DNA of 64,000 nucleotides from Panagrolaimus kolymaensis (Eukaryota > Nematoda > Chromadorea > Rhabditida > Panagrolaimidae): NCBI GenBank assembly GCA_028622995.1, contig JAJQJQ010000025.1:1426001-1490000 (forward strand), in the 5' to 3' direction. The position numbers and the translations under genes were made by a program. Below are positions 24,430 to 34,800 of this stretch, one piece after another. How positions within the stretch are numbered: position 1 is the stretch's first letter; every line of letters starts with the position of its first letter. Under the pieces are notes generated by a model that was given only the letters and a program-made list of their open reading frames with translations, was not told the origin of the DNA and did no database searches.

Positions 24430-24496
24430 TGTGGGGATTCGAACCTATGACAGAAATATCCAAACATCACCGCCTTCAACGCCTACGCCACACAGC
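24430..24496 (-). pseudogene. tRNA-like sequence with A and B box consensus
   Basis: On the minus strand it reads gctgtgtggcgtaggcgttg ... ggttcgaatccccaca. That gives an A-box-like tggcgtaggcg, a perfect B box ggttcgaatcc and an acceptor-like tgtgtgg/ccccaca pairing. The anticodon arm is poorly paired, so a functional tRNA is doubtful. It may be a tRNA pseudogene or the head of a tRNA-derived SINE. Confidence 0.4.
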
Positions 24497-24874
24497 AAAT
24501 GTATAACAAGGAACTTTAGCCAATGATATTTTTACTCTAAATCAAAATATTTAAATTTCCATAGCGGCATACATCTATTTTTATGTGATGTTTTTTAAAG
24601 TTAGCTTACTCATAGAGGTAATTGAGGGTGGAGAAAACGATTTTTATAGCCAGAATATGCGTTAACTTTGCTGCAACGCTCAGCGGGACATTGTGAACTT
24701 TTAAAATGTTGTGATTAAGCACTTTTTTTCTATACTTCCTTCTATTTTTTTTAAAAATTCGTCAATGCGACGAAAAATTGACCCTAAAGAGCCCTCTAAT
24801 ATCAACATAATTACACGAAATAAAAAAAATCATAAATTTCGGTTAGCAGATCGGGCGTTCTCATTGCTAAAACA

Positions 24875-24905
24875 GCCGCACCCCTCGCTTCGCTCGGGGT
24901 GCGGC
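24875..24905. repeat. GC-rich hairpin
   Basis: A 10-bp perfect stem (gccgcacccc / ggggtgcggc) encloses an 11-nt loop with a cgcttcg core, in an otherwise AT-rich setting. It directly abuts the first recognisable exon of the kinase-like gene. Confidence 0.8.
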
Positions 24906-24912
24906 GGGAAAA

Positions 24913-26616
24913 GTTGAAAATAATGTTAATATTACTTCCATTCAAGTTGAAGATATTTTTGATATTTGTGTTAAAGAAGAATATACTTTTGATGGAGAAA
25001 AACCTGATAAAGTTAATGTAAGTCTTTCTTAATTTTTTTTTGAATCGATAGCTTTTTTTTCTTTCTTTTTTTTGTGTGCATTTTTGAAGTTGGTCATTTT
25101 TGAGAATGAAGAAATTTTAAGCAGCTATGGCCGAGTGGTTAAGGCGACAGACTAGAAATCTGTTGGGCATTGCCCGCGCAGGTTCAAATCCTGCTGGCTG
25201 CGAAATTTATTCTTTTTCTATTTTTTTTTATCATTTTTTAAAAACAGTACATAATTCAAAAGTTTCTTTCCATCGAAAAATATAAAACTTTTTAAAATCA
25301 GCCTCATTTAAAATACTTTTTTTTAGTTTATCAAACCTGCAGAAATTTCCCTTCTTGGCAAAAATCGGGGGCTATGTTCGATTGTGTACAGCATCAAATT
25401 TTTTACTTCCAATCATACCAGTTCCCTTGTCACTAAAGTAAGTCTCCAACAAACCATGAAATCCAAAAAGACCCATTTTTAGATTCCAACAATAATTCAT
25501 TTAACTGAACCATATCAAGATTTGCCAGAAAATGAAAGAAGTCAAAAGAAAAAAGAAACATTCGAAAAGGTTTCTGAATTACATACCAATGAATTGGCAT
25601 TCTATAATTTATTGAAGGAATCAAAAATAGCTGATTTAAAAGTGCCTAAATTTATTTTTGGAAGAGAAATGACTGAAAATCAAGATGGCTTAATTTTGAT
25701 GGAAGATTTTTCAAATGAAGATTTAAAAAATACTGAAGAAAAATATGAGGGATTACAATATTTGGATGAAAAACAAGTAAGTATCAAATCCAGAGAAAAT
25801 TTTTCGCGGCATGACTCTAAAAAAAATTTTTCTTTGCAAAACCCTTTGTAATTAATATAATTATTTTTGGTTTTTAAGATCAAAGAAGCCATAGTTGAAA
25901 TAGCAAAACTTCAAGCCATTGGATTTATTCTTCCAAATGCCAGACAAAAACTTGGAAAATTAAAAACTGCTATGAGTGATTTAACAACCATCCACGAAAC
26001 TACTTTAGATCAACTCAAACAATTTAAATTTGATTTTGTTACTGAAAAACGATTGAAACAATTAACTGAAAATTGTCAAAAAGAAATATTTGAGAAGCAT
26101 TGCTTTTCAAATCGGAAAGGTTAGAAAAATTAAAAATAAATTTTTTGGAAATTTTTATTTTAATATATTTAATTTTTAGTAAATCTTCCAACAGTTTTAA
26201 GTCACAATGATTTTTGGACTAAAAACATTATTTTTTCACCTAATTCTGGCAGTCTCCTTTCAATTATTGATTGGCAAACAGCTAAATTTGCTTCACCCAC
26301 CCATGATTTGGCAGCTTTATTAGCCCTTGAATTACCGGGTGAAATCCGACGAAAAGAGCAAAAATATTTTATTGATTTTTATTTGAATCAACTTTTTCGT
26401 TTCTTAAATTATTATGAAATTAAAAATGATGATGGTTTAAGAAAAGCCAAAATTGATGACCTTATGATTGCTTACAAAGATTCCCTCAAAGTTGCAATTT
26501 ATGGTGTAATTTTTACTTTAACCAAATATGATGAACAATTTGATGGAAATGCTGAAGCCAAAGAAAGTCCATTAGTTGAAAGAGTACATTTATTATTAGA
26601 AGATTTATATCCTTAA
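24913..26616 (+). CDS. CHK/DUF1679 kinase-like protein; start not found
   Basis: Five exons close in phase: 24913-25017, 25327-25437, 25483-25776, 25879-26119 and 26180-26616, about 395 residues. The fold of nematode CHK kinase-like (choline-kinase-related) proteins shows in LMEDFSNEDLK, the catalytic-loop motif LSHNDFWTKNIIF and the metal-binding segment IIDWQTAKFASPTHDLAALL. Members are putative small-molecule phosphotransferases; in insects relatives phosphorylate ecdysteroids. The Gly-rich loop is not obvious. No ATG lies in frame at the 5' end: the frame runs back through a GC-rich hairpin to a stop at 24868. A first exon is therefore missing, distant, or disrupted. A tRNA-Ser lies in the first intron. 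Confidence 0.75.
25121..25202 (+). tRNA. tRNA-Ser(AGA)
   Basis: 82-nt cloverleaf: acceptor gcagcta/tggctgc with discriminator g, D arm tggccgagtggttaaggcg, anticodon stem acaga/tctgt with loop ctagaaa (anticodon AGA), a long variable arm tgggcattgcccg, and T arm gcagg ttcaaat cctgc. The type II variable arm confirms Ser. It lies inside the first intron of the kinase-like gene on the same strand. Confidence 0.96.
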
Positions 26617-27456
26617 ATTGTACATAATTGTTTTTCAAGGATGTCATAAAAGTGTATTTAATTATTCCGAATTACAAGAAAATTCTTCAGAAATACATTA
26701 AATGAAATTTGTATCGAACCTTTTTTTATATGTACATACAATGTCTGCCCTTCAACTGAGGTCAAAATCTCCGTATTTTTTCCGTTTCTATCCGTTTTCA
26801 TCCGCAGACAATTTGCCAACACTTTCCTTTCTTCAGCAACCCACAGAATGTTTCCAAACATTTCGAAAATGTTTGCAAAAAATTTTTCATTTTTTGAAAT
26901 CGAAAAATTTTTTGATAGCAAATTTCAAAAAGTTTCGAAATGTTTTGAAACATTCTGTGGGTTGCTGAAGAAAGGAAAGTGTTGGCAAATTGTCTGCGGA
27001 TGAAAACGGATAGAAACGGAAAAAATACGGAGATTTTGATCTCAGTTGAAGGGTAGACATTGTATATTCTTGGTGACTCAACATTTTAGATTATTAGCAT
27101 CAGAAGAAGAATGATGATGAGATAGTCGTCCATTAAAAAAAAGAGATTTCATGTGGAATTTTCATTGATTAACAAAAAATAATATCATAAAAAACAAGCT
27201 ATTTTCCAGTTAATTTTTTGAAAATTTTAAACCATTAGTATTTTATTTTTAGATATATAAAATTAAGCTATCTTTTAAGGACAAAAGGTCTCGTCACCTT
27301 CTTTTGCCATATGTGATATGTTGCCAAAAAGGAAGATATTTAGTTAATTATAAAAAAAGAAAAAAATAGTTGATTCAATATTTTGTTAGAATTTTTTCAT
27401 TTGCTTTTTTATAATAACTAAATATTTTTTTGTTATCATATTAATAATTAATTTAT
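26617..27456. other. Intergenic with a foldback element
   Basis: Contains the 330-bp inverted-repeat element (26736-27065) and about 390 bp of AT-rich sequence before the ATG of the split F-box-like gene. Confidence 0.5.
26736..27065. mobile_element. Foldback/MITE-like element
   Basis: The element starts atacaatgtctgcccttcaa and ends with its inverse complement (ttgaagggtagacattgtat). The arms, about 150 bp, match almost base for base, including tccgtttctatccgttttcatccgc and the cagcaacccacagaatg block. The centre is a second AT-rich palindromic stretch. The symmetry produces nearly the same open frame on both strands. No transposase is present. Confidence 0.85.
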
Positions 27457-27468
27457 ATGAAAATGATC

Positions 27469-27473
27469 TCAAA
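27469..27473. repeat. Target-site duplication, left copy
   Basis: tcaaa directly precedes the 5' LTR and is repeated at 37078-37082 directly after the 3' LTR. Five bp is the usual size for LTR retrotransposon integration. Confidence 0.9.
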
Positions 27474-27935
27474 TGTCGCGACTTCTCAATTATCGAAGTT
27501 GCGAATTCCTTTATTTTGTTTATTTTCATTTTTGCCGATCAGACATCCCTGTTGCTGATCGCAGCAGATGGTTAGCTGCATAAATATTTTTGTTATTTCT
27601 GCCTATTTTTATGTTTGATCGACCGCTCGTTATTTTTATCCCCTTTCCCTTTTTTGTGAATCATTTTTATTATTGAAACCATTGCTCAACCAAAGATCCT
27701 GCTTGATCCACCACGGGCATAAAAGGCCTCGCCTTCCTTCGAAAAACACCTTTCGTTTGATTTGAGAACCGTTGTGGTTAGTTGAGCTCATTTCTCTCTC
27801 ATATTTACTTTGCTATTTTATTTTGTGTTTTATTTTGTATTAATTGTATTCCCTGTATTTTATTCTGTATTATTATTTGTATTTTTAAAAGTTGGAATAA
27901 ACATAATATTAAGCAACCTTCGTTTATCCCCAACA
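27474..27935 (+). mobile_element. 5' LTR of BEL/Pao element
   Basis: 462 bp, starting tgtcgcgact and ending ccccaaca (TG...CA). It has a TATA-like cataaaagg at 27718-27727 and a polyadenylation-type aataaa at 27896-27901. It appears identical to the copy at 36616-37077 on reading. Confidence 0.95.
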
Positions 27936-27937
27936 TT

Positions 27938-27952
27938 TTGGTGCCACGACAA
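27938..27952 (+). promoter_or_regulatory. Candidate primer-binding site
   Basis: ttggtgccacgac lies two or three bases after the 5' LTR. TGG at the start matches the complement of a tRNA CCA end, as expected for a primer-binding site. The tRNA species is not identified. Confidence 0.55.
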
Positions 27953-28017
27953 AAAGAAAGATTCAATTCAGCTAATTCTTTCCTTATTTTTATTCTTATT
28001 ATTTTCATTATTTCAAA

Positions 28018-31000
28018 ATGTCCGGTGGTTATCGTCAAACAATTGGACCAACTCGTGCCCGTTTAATGGGATATTTGGCAGACGTCGAAACTACTAAAGC
28101 TAAAAATGGATATACCACATTACAAGCAGTTCAATATGAAATCGACAGAATTGAAAGAGCATTCAAGCTCTTAGATTCTTATAATGATAAATGGCTTTTA
28201 TTGCTCTCAAACATTACTGATCAAACTGCAGCGGATGCAGAAAAAGCTATTTACGATGAATTTGCAGAAAATGATACTGGATTTCTCAAAGTCATTCAAG
28301 ATGCTCAAGAAGCGATCGATTATCTCCTTGCAGCAAAAAGAGATATTATTATTGCTAATGCTCCAACTCCACCCTCAACTTTACCTGCAGCTCCAGTTGT
28401 TACTCCTCCTATTGTTCCACCACAACTTCCTTATTTTCCATATTCTGAAGATGAAATTCCAAATTTCAATGGTGATGTTTTCAAATGGACTGAATTTCAT
28501 GAAATTTTCAAAGCTATTGTCGATGATCAAGCATATCCACCCATAAAAAAGTTTGCGATTCTTAAAAAACATCTTACTGGTGATGCCGCCAAATCCATTG
28601 ATGGTTTACCGCTAAATGAAGCCAATTATTTAGTTGCTAAAGAAATTTTAATGGAACAATTTGGAAAGTCAATGAGCGTTAAAGCTTCACTTTTCACATC
28701 ATTAAAAAATCTCAAACCCGCGAATGATGCTACGAGTTCAATGCGAGATCTCTTTCAAAAGGTAAACTGCATTTGTCGACAGCTTCTGATGGCTTATAAT
28801 GAAGACATTGATCATCCATTAGTAATCCAAACCATTGTTGGAAAATTCCCAGAAGCAACAATGTTAAGTCTTGAAAACATGAAGCCACTAAATCAATGGA
28901 AATTTAAAGAACTAATGGATAAACTTAATACTACCATCACAAACAAAGAGGATGTTCATCGTTTATTCCTTGATGCCAATAATCATATTCCATCCATTCG
29001 TGATTCTAATGTCTTCACTATTAAGAATCAATCAACCACTGCCACTTATATTAAACGCGAATCATTCAACAATCGCAATGGTCCTCAACCTAATACTGGT
29101 TCAACCAATAATCCAAATCGTAATCGAAATTCAAATGGTCCTAAGAATCCTATTCCTTGTATCTTATGTGATGGAAATCACCTCAAAAACGAATGCACTC
29201 GTTATTCAACAGGAAAAGCCCGCTCAAATCGTTTGCGTGAACTTCATCGCTGCGGCAATTGCACTTCAAAAGATCATGATTACAATCAATGCCCTTCAAA
29301 AAGAAACTGCTACCATTGTAATGGTCGCCATAATTCAATTGCATGTTTTATTCAGTATCCCGAATCAACAAACAAAAATAACGGAGTAAACAAAACTCCT
29401 TCAAAGCTTCCTCCAAAGCAAAGCTTTTATCCCAAAAGAAGTACCAATGCTGTGACTTCTACTCCTATTGCTCCTCCTGCATATTACAGTCCATCAGGGA
29501 CTCCAACGACGATAACCTATGCTTATCATACGCCTCAGACAGCACCTCAAGCTGCTCTTCAAAGACCAAATCAAGCTCCTTTCTCATTTCCTGCTGCACT
29601 TCCCAGCATTCCTCCAACTTATCTTCATGCTCAAGCAAGCATTCCTCCTCCTGATATTAGTCAAACTGCAATGACTACAACTCCAAAGAACATCGTGAAC
29701 AACGCCGTCGAAACGGTCAAACATGGAGCTTCCGACGTTGAAGCCATCCTTCTCACTGCAAAATGCAGAATCTTCAATCCTGTTGCACCTGAAAACAGCA
29801 TTCTTGCTAACGTCTTTTTTGACTCAGGTAGTCAACGTTCATTTGTTCACAACAGAATCAAGGGTTTTCTTAATCTTGAACCCATTCATCATAATCCCTC
29901 TATGCTTCAAACTTTTGGTTCAGATGTTTCTCAACATCTTGATACTCCTACTGTGCCATTTTGTATTGCAACAACTGATGGCAATTCCATTTATGTTGAA
30001 GCACAAACGGTTCATCGCCTCATTCAACCAATTCATAGTGTTAATTTATCAAATATTGATCTTGAACATATTTCCAATGCTCAACAACTTGTTGCAGAAA
30101 AAGTTGAACCTGATATTTTAGTTGGAATCGATTATTATTGGCGATTCTTTTATAACAATGGTGCTCAACTACTTCCTTCTGGATTTTATCTCATTAATTC
30201 TCGTGTTGGATCCATGATCTCAGGACAAGGCAAACTTGAAAACCAATCACCAATTAGTTGTTACTCTGTCATGACATCTCTTATTGGTCTCACTGAAGCT
30301 GAAAATGAAAATGACATCACAGACGCTGAAATTCAAACAGTTTATGAACTCGACAGCTTAAAGGACATCGGAATCGAAGATGATCCTCATCATGATGAAC
30401 AACTCGAAAAGGACAAATTATTAGACAAGCAAATCGAAGTTGTTGATGGACGTTACCAAGTTCCATGGTTATGGAAGGACAAATCCAAAAAACCAAACCT
30501 TTCATCGAATTATTGGATGGCATTTAATCAACTTAAAACCATGTTGAATCGTGTTCGCAACCATCCAAATGTCAACGTACTTGTCCAAAAATTCATTGAT
30601 TATTTCCAAGTTTTATTTGATTTAAGAATCATCGAAGTAGCTCCCGAAGATTGCGATGATCCTACAGTGTTCCTTCCATTCCATGTTGTGTTCAAACCTG
30701 GAAGCGAAACAACTGATTTTCGTATCGTTTATAATGCCTCAGCAAAAACAAAAGATGGCCAATCATTGAATGAAAACCTTTATGCTGGTCCCATTCGAAT
30801 TCCTGATCTCTCTGGAATCCTTCTACGCTTCCGAGAAAAACGATTTGTGGTTATTTCCGATTTAGAAAAGGCATTCCTTCAAGTTGGATTAAAGAACTGC
30901 GACAGAAACACAACATGTTTTCTCTGGTTAAGAGACCCAAATGGCCCAGTAACAAAAGAAAATATTATTATTCTTCGTTTTACTCGAATAGCCTTTGGTG

Positions 31001-31824
31001 TCATCACAAGTCCTTATTTACTTGCCGCTGTCATTAAACACCATTTAAACAAATATAATTCACCACTTTCCATTGAAATATTACGCAGCATTTATATTGA
31101 TAATGTTTTATTTACATCCTCAACAGTTGAAGAAGCTCAAGAAAAAATTGTGGAATCGATTACCTTATTTTCAACTGCAAAAATGAACCTTCGACAACAT
31201 ATTTCAAATTCACCTGAAATCAATAATTTTATTGCTGATCGTCAACCTCTTCCTAAAGGTCCACATAAAATTCTTGGTATTCCATGGGATATTCCCACTG
31301 ATTGCATGATCCTCAAATCACTCAAAGTTCCTCCTTCCATGGATGTTTGGACTAAACGTAAAATTTTGAAGATTATTGCTCAAACATTTGACCCTTTGGG
31401 ATTATTATGTCCAGTAAATCTCAAAGTCAAAGTATTTTTTCAAAGCCTTTGGCTCAAAAATTACACATGGGATAAACCTCTTAAAACTGATGATGTTTCA
31501 ACTTGGCATCAACTTCTTGAAGAATCATGTGGTGCCGTAGTGTCTATTCCTCGTTATTTAATGAACAACGTTAATACTGAACCTTCCATCGACCTTCATG
31601 TGTTTGCTGATGCAAGCAAACACGCATATGGGATCGCATGCTACTTGAAGATTCAATTCGATAATACTTCTCAAACAAAATTGATTCTTGCAAAAAGTCG
31701 ACTTGCACCAACAAAAGGACTTTCAATTCCAAAATTAGAACTTTTGGGTATGTTCATTGGAGTTAAAGCTGCTCGATTTATTAGTCGCGAAATGACATAT
31801 TCCATTCGACAAACCTATTTTTGA
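28018..31824 (+). CDS. BEL/Pao gag-pol, first part (gag, protease, RT, start of RNase H)
   Basis: 1268 codons from ATG 28018. Residues about 140-310 are the DUF1759-type gag region. Three Cys/His knuckles follow at about 29157-29346 (CILCDGNHLKNEC, CGNCTSKDHDYNQC, CYHCNGRHNSIAC). The aspartic protease has its FDSGS motif at 29818-29832. The reverse transcriptase spans about 30660-31300 (FRIVYNASAK; active-site YIDN at 31093-31104). RNase H starts at about 31590 (HVFADASKHAYGIA, PKLELLGM). The frame stops at TGA 31822-31824 inside RNase H, and the same frame continues open beyond it. gag and pol share one frame with no gag stop. Confidence 0.9.
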   Translation: MSGGYRQTIGPTRARLMGYLADVETTKAKNGYTTLQAVQYEIDRIERAFKLLDSYNDKWLLLLSNITDQTAADAEKAIYDEFAENDTGFLKVIQDAQEAIDYLLAAKRDIIIANAPTPPSTLPAAPVVTPPIVPPQLPYFPYSEDEIPNFNGDVFKWTEFHEIFKAIVDDQAYPPIKKFAILKKHLTGDAAKSIDGLPLNEANYLVAKEILMEQFGKSMSVKASLFTSLKNLKPANDATSSMRDLFQKVNCICRQLLMAYNEDIDHPLVIQTIVGKFPEATMLSLENMKPLNQWKFKELMDKLNTTITNKEDVHRLFLDANNHIPSIRDSNVFTIKNQSTTATYIKRESFNNRNGPQPNTGSTNNPNRNRNSNGPKNPIPCILCDGNHLKNECTRYSTGKARSNRLRELHRCGNCTSKDHDYNQCPSKRNCYHCNGRHNSIACFIQYPESTNKNNGVNKTPSKLPPKQSFYPKRSTNAVTSTPIAPPAYYSPSGTPTTITYAYHTPQTAPQAALQRPNQAPFSFPAALPSIPPTYLHAQASIPPPDISQTAMTTTPKNIVNNAVETVKHGASDVEAILLTAKCRIFNPVAPENSILANVFFDSGSQRSFVHNRIKGFLNLEPIHHNPSMLQTFGSDVSQHLDTPTVPFCIATTDGNSIYVEAQTVHRLIQPIHSVNLSNIDLEHISNAQQLVAEKVEPDILVGIDYYWRFFYNNGAQLLPSGFYLINSRVGSMISGQGKLENQSPISCYSVMTSLIGLTEAENENDITDAEIQTVYELDSLKDIGIEDDPHHDEQLEKDKLLDKQIEVVDGRYQVPWLWKDKSKKPNLSSNYWMAFNQLKTMLNRVRNHPNVNVLVQKFIDYFQVLFDLRIIEVAPEDCDDPTVFLPFHVVFKPGSETTDFRIVYNASAKTKDGQSLNENLYAGPIRIPDLSGILLRFREKRFVVISDLEKAFLQVGLKNCDRNTTCFLWLRDPNGPVTKENIIILRFTRIAFGVITSPYLLAAVIKHHLNKYNSPLSIEILRSIYIDNVLFTSSTVEEAQEKIVESITLFSTAKMNLRQHISNSPEINNFIADRQPLPKGPHKILGIPWDIPTDCMILKSLKVPPSMDVWTKRKILKIIAQTFDPLGLLCPVNLKVKVFFQSLWLKNYTWDKPLKTDDVSTWHQLLEESCGAVVSIPRYLMNNVNTEPSIDLHVFADASKHAYGIACYLKIQFDNTSQTKLILAKSRLAPTKGLSIPKLELLGMFIGVKAARFISREMTYSIRQTYF

Positions 31825-34800
31825 TCAGATGCTCGTTGTGTATTATGTTGGATCAAATCAAACAAAGATCAAAAGCGCTTCATTGAAAATCGTTTGAAAG
31901 AAATCCGTTCATTTCCTGATGCAATTTTTCGTTATGTTCCAACAGCAGTCAACCCTGCCGATTTGGCTACTAGAGGAGTTCCAGCCGCCGAAATCGAAAA
32001 TCTCAAAATTTGGTGGGAAGGCCCAGAATTTTTAAAAATGGATGCACCCAATTGGCCACCAACTCCTGACCTCAGCAATGAAGTTGATCTTGAACAACCT
32101 GCATTAATTATGGTTCAAGCCACCCAAGTCACAACTACACCAATTAAAGACTTCATTAATATGAGCAAATTTAATTCTTGGGATTCATTACTCCTCACGA
32201 CTTGCTTCATCCTTCAATATTTGCTTCTATCGGCCAAAAATTTTAATATCAAATGGCTTCCAAATCTTCATTTCTTAAAAAATTTTGGCACAACACGAAT
32301 CAACGGAAATAGTTTTAAAATTGCTGAAACTTTACTTATTTTAATTGCTCAAAATCAAAATCCTCCATCGGCTTCTGAATCAAAATTATTAAACCTTTAT
32401 ACCGATGAAAATGGAATACTCCGTTGTAAAACAAGAATTCGCCTTTTTGATAAAAATGATAAACGAAATCATCCAATTTTTTTGCCTCGAAAAAGCCGCA
32501 TTACAACTCTTATTATTCTCCACTACCACTACATCCATTGTCACTGTGGTACAGCTCAAGTCCTTGCCAACCTCCGAAAATGGTATTGGATCCCAAAAGC
32601 AAGAAATGTTGTTCGTATGGCATTATTATGGTCTTGTTTTAAATGCAAAAAATTTAACGCAAAACCTTACCCATTACCATCATTTCCTGAACTTCCAATG
32701 GAACGTGTCACTCCATCAAAACCCTTTCAATTCATCGGACTTGATTATATTGGTCCAATGACAATCAAGACGGATGTTCAAGTCAAAATATGGATTTGCA
32801 TCATCACTTGTCTTTCCACTCGTGCTTGCCATCTCGAATATGTTCCTGATAATTCAGCCATTTCTTTTCTCAATGCAATTAGAAGATGCTTTGCAAGAAG
32901 AGGATTACCAGAAAAAATCATATCAGATAATGCTCCACAATTCATTTTAACTTCCAAAGCTCTTATTTCATCATTTCCATCCAAAGAAATCACTTGGCTC
33001 TTTAATGTTCCACTCGCTCCATGGCAAGGTGGAATTTTTGAACGATTAGTTGCTCTTGTCAAAAATGCATTCCGCCGCTCGATTGGTCGAAGATGCTTAG
33101 CTTTGGAAGAATTCCGAACTTTACTTTGTGAAGTTGAAGCCGCCTTGAATTGCCGCCCCATCACTGCAATCAATAATGACTTGGATTCAACGGCAGTTTT
33201 AAGACCAATGGATTTTCTCATCCCAGAATTCAGCGATCCTACTTTGACTGTTGAACCAGACAACGATGATCCAGATTGGCTTCCACCTAATTTATCATCA
33301 AAAGAAAATTTAATTGAATATTGGAAAAAATCCTTGATTCATCTTAATAAATTATGGCAATTCTGGACCACCGATTATTTAACACTCCTTCGAGAGCGCA
33401 TGCAGCATAGCCACCGAGGAAACCGCTCCAAAACTAAAATTCAACCATCAGTTGGTGAAATTGTCATCGTTCAAGATGAAAATTTACCTAAAACTCTTTG
33501 GAAACTTGCTCGAATTATTAAACTTCATCATTCTCCCGATAATGAAATTCGATCAGCTACTGTAAAATTTGGAAATGGTCATGAACTTCGACGTCCATTA
33601 AACCTACTTTATCCACTAGAACTTCGTGATGCAGATAATATTGAAGAAACTGAAACTCCTACCATTACTGCAACTCCCATCACAGCTACAGTTACTATTG
33701 CTGAAAGCAATCGCCAAAATCAACATGCTTCCACTAGCTTCTCATTTAGCAAAAAATCAGCATTGTTGACTCTTTTAATTCTTACATGTTTGATTCCATG
33801 TGATGCTGAAAAGTTCAATCATCAATGTCCAACAAATGTCACTTTGCAACGTTTGGACGTCCAAGATTGTGCAGCTCACGCCATGGCGGTAATGAAACAA
33901 CAAAATGGAAATTTATGTTGGAAATTCATTATCTGCTCGAATGGAAAAGATGAACCTCTCGGCCTCCATTGCAATCAAAATTGTACCTGCTCCAAATGGT
34001 CAGAAGGCTGCAGCTTCTATAAAGGAAAACTTATTTCTGAATCCACAACTAAAATTAAAGAAGTTGTAGAAAGCTTAGAAAGTGAAGCTCCCAAATTATG
34101 TTCATTAGTTCCTTCAGATAATTGTCAAGAAAAACCCTTCATTGGAAGATTCTCAAAGGTGATTCTTTACGACAATTCCTCTCATCTTGTTAATGAATTA
34201 CATCTTTTACGAAAAGAAATCATTCCCGATGAATATACTTGTATTGGAAGCGGACCTGTCATTGGATCACCGAGATTCTGTGACATGCAAACATGCGAAA
34301 AAGAAGGAAGCAAATTCTGTTACTTCAAAAAAGCCGAAGCTATTTTCTTGGTAACTGATAATCAAAATATATTAATCAAAGAATGGGGAACTGTGCATTT
34401 GACTTACTACAAGCACAAATCTGAACCCAGAGAAAATATGGATTGTTCCACTTGCTCATTACAATGCCACGAACATGGCGTCCAAGTAATGCTCGTCCCA
34501 AAGATTGGAAATTTGAGAATATGTGATCCAAATATTTGTCATCATATTAAACATCCAAACCTCATGGAAACCATTCAATTCACCAAAGATATTCTTGTCA
34601 ACACTCATAAAGTTTCTGCAGTAATTTGGTCAAATGGCTATGTTATTAGAAAAATTGAAACCACTTGTCCTCCAAAACCAATATGTTCTTTAATCAATTG
34701 CTATTTTTGTTGGGATATTATCGGTAATCCACAATGCATGCCAACCGAAGCCATTATTGCAACTGCAGGTTTAATTCTTACAATATTATTAATCATCCAT

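Larger units (their letters stand above)
21435..24912. other. Long gene-poor region with tRNA-like and foldback elements
   Basis: Holds the degenerate tRNA-Asn-like sequence (21587-21655), a 619-bp inverted-repeat element (22750-23368), a tRNA-like segment on the minus strand (24430-24496) and a GC-rich hairpin (24875-24905). The open frames around 22166-22660 on both strands are low-complexity overlaps and not convincing genes. Confidence 0.55.

Noticed and set aside
26702..27084. Pair of matching open frames on opposite strands
   Set aside because: Product of the palindromic foldback element, not genes.
27782..28066. Hydrophobic short frame in the 5' LTR (and its copy at 36924-37157)
   Set aside because: Lies within the LTR, is T-rich low complexity and is duplicated only because the LTR is.
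31822..31824. TGA codons read as evidence for a changed genetic code
   Set aside because: Two in-frame TGAs (here and near 7535) occur only in a mobile element and a doubtful gene; conserved genes such as EBP2, GPCPD1 and STOML2 contain none and use TGG for Trp.
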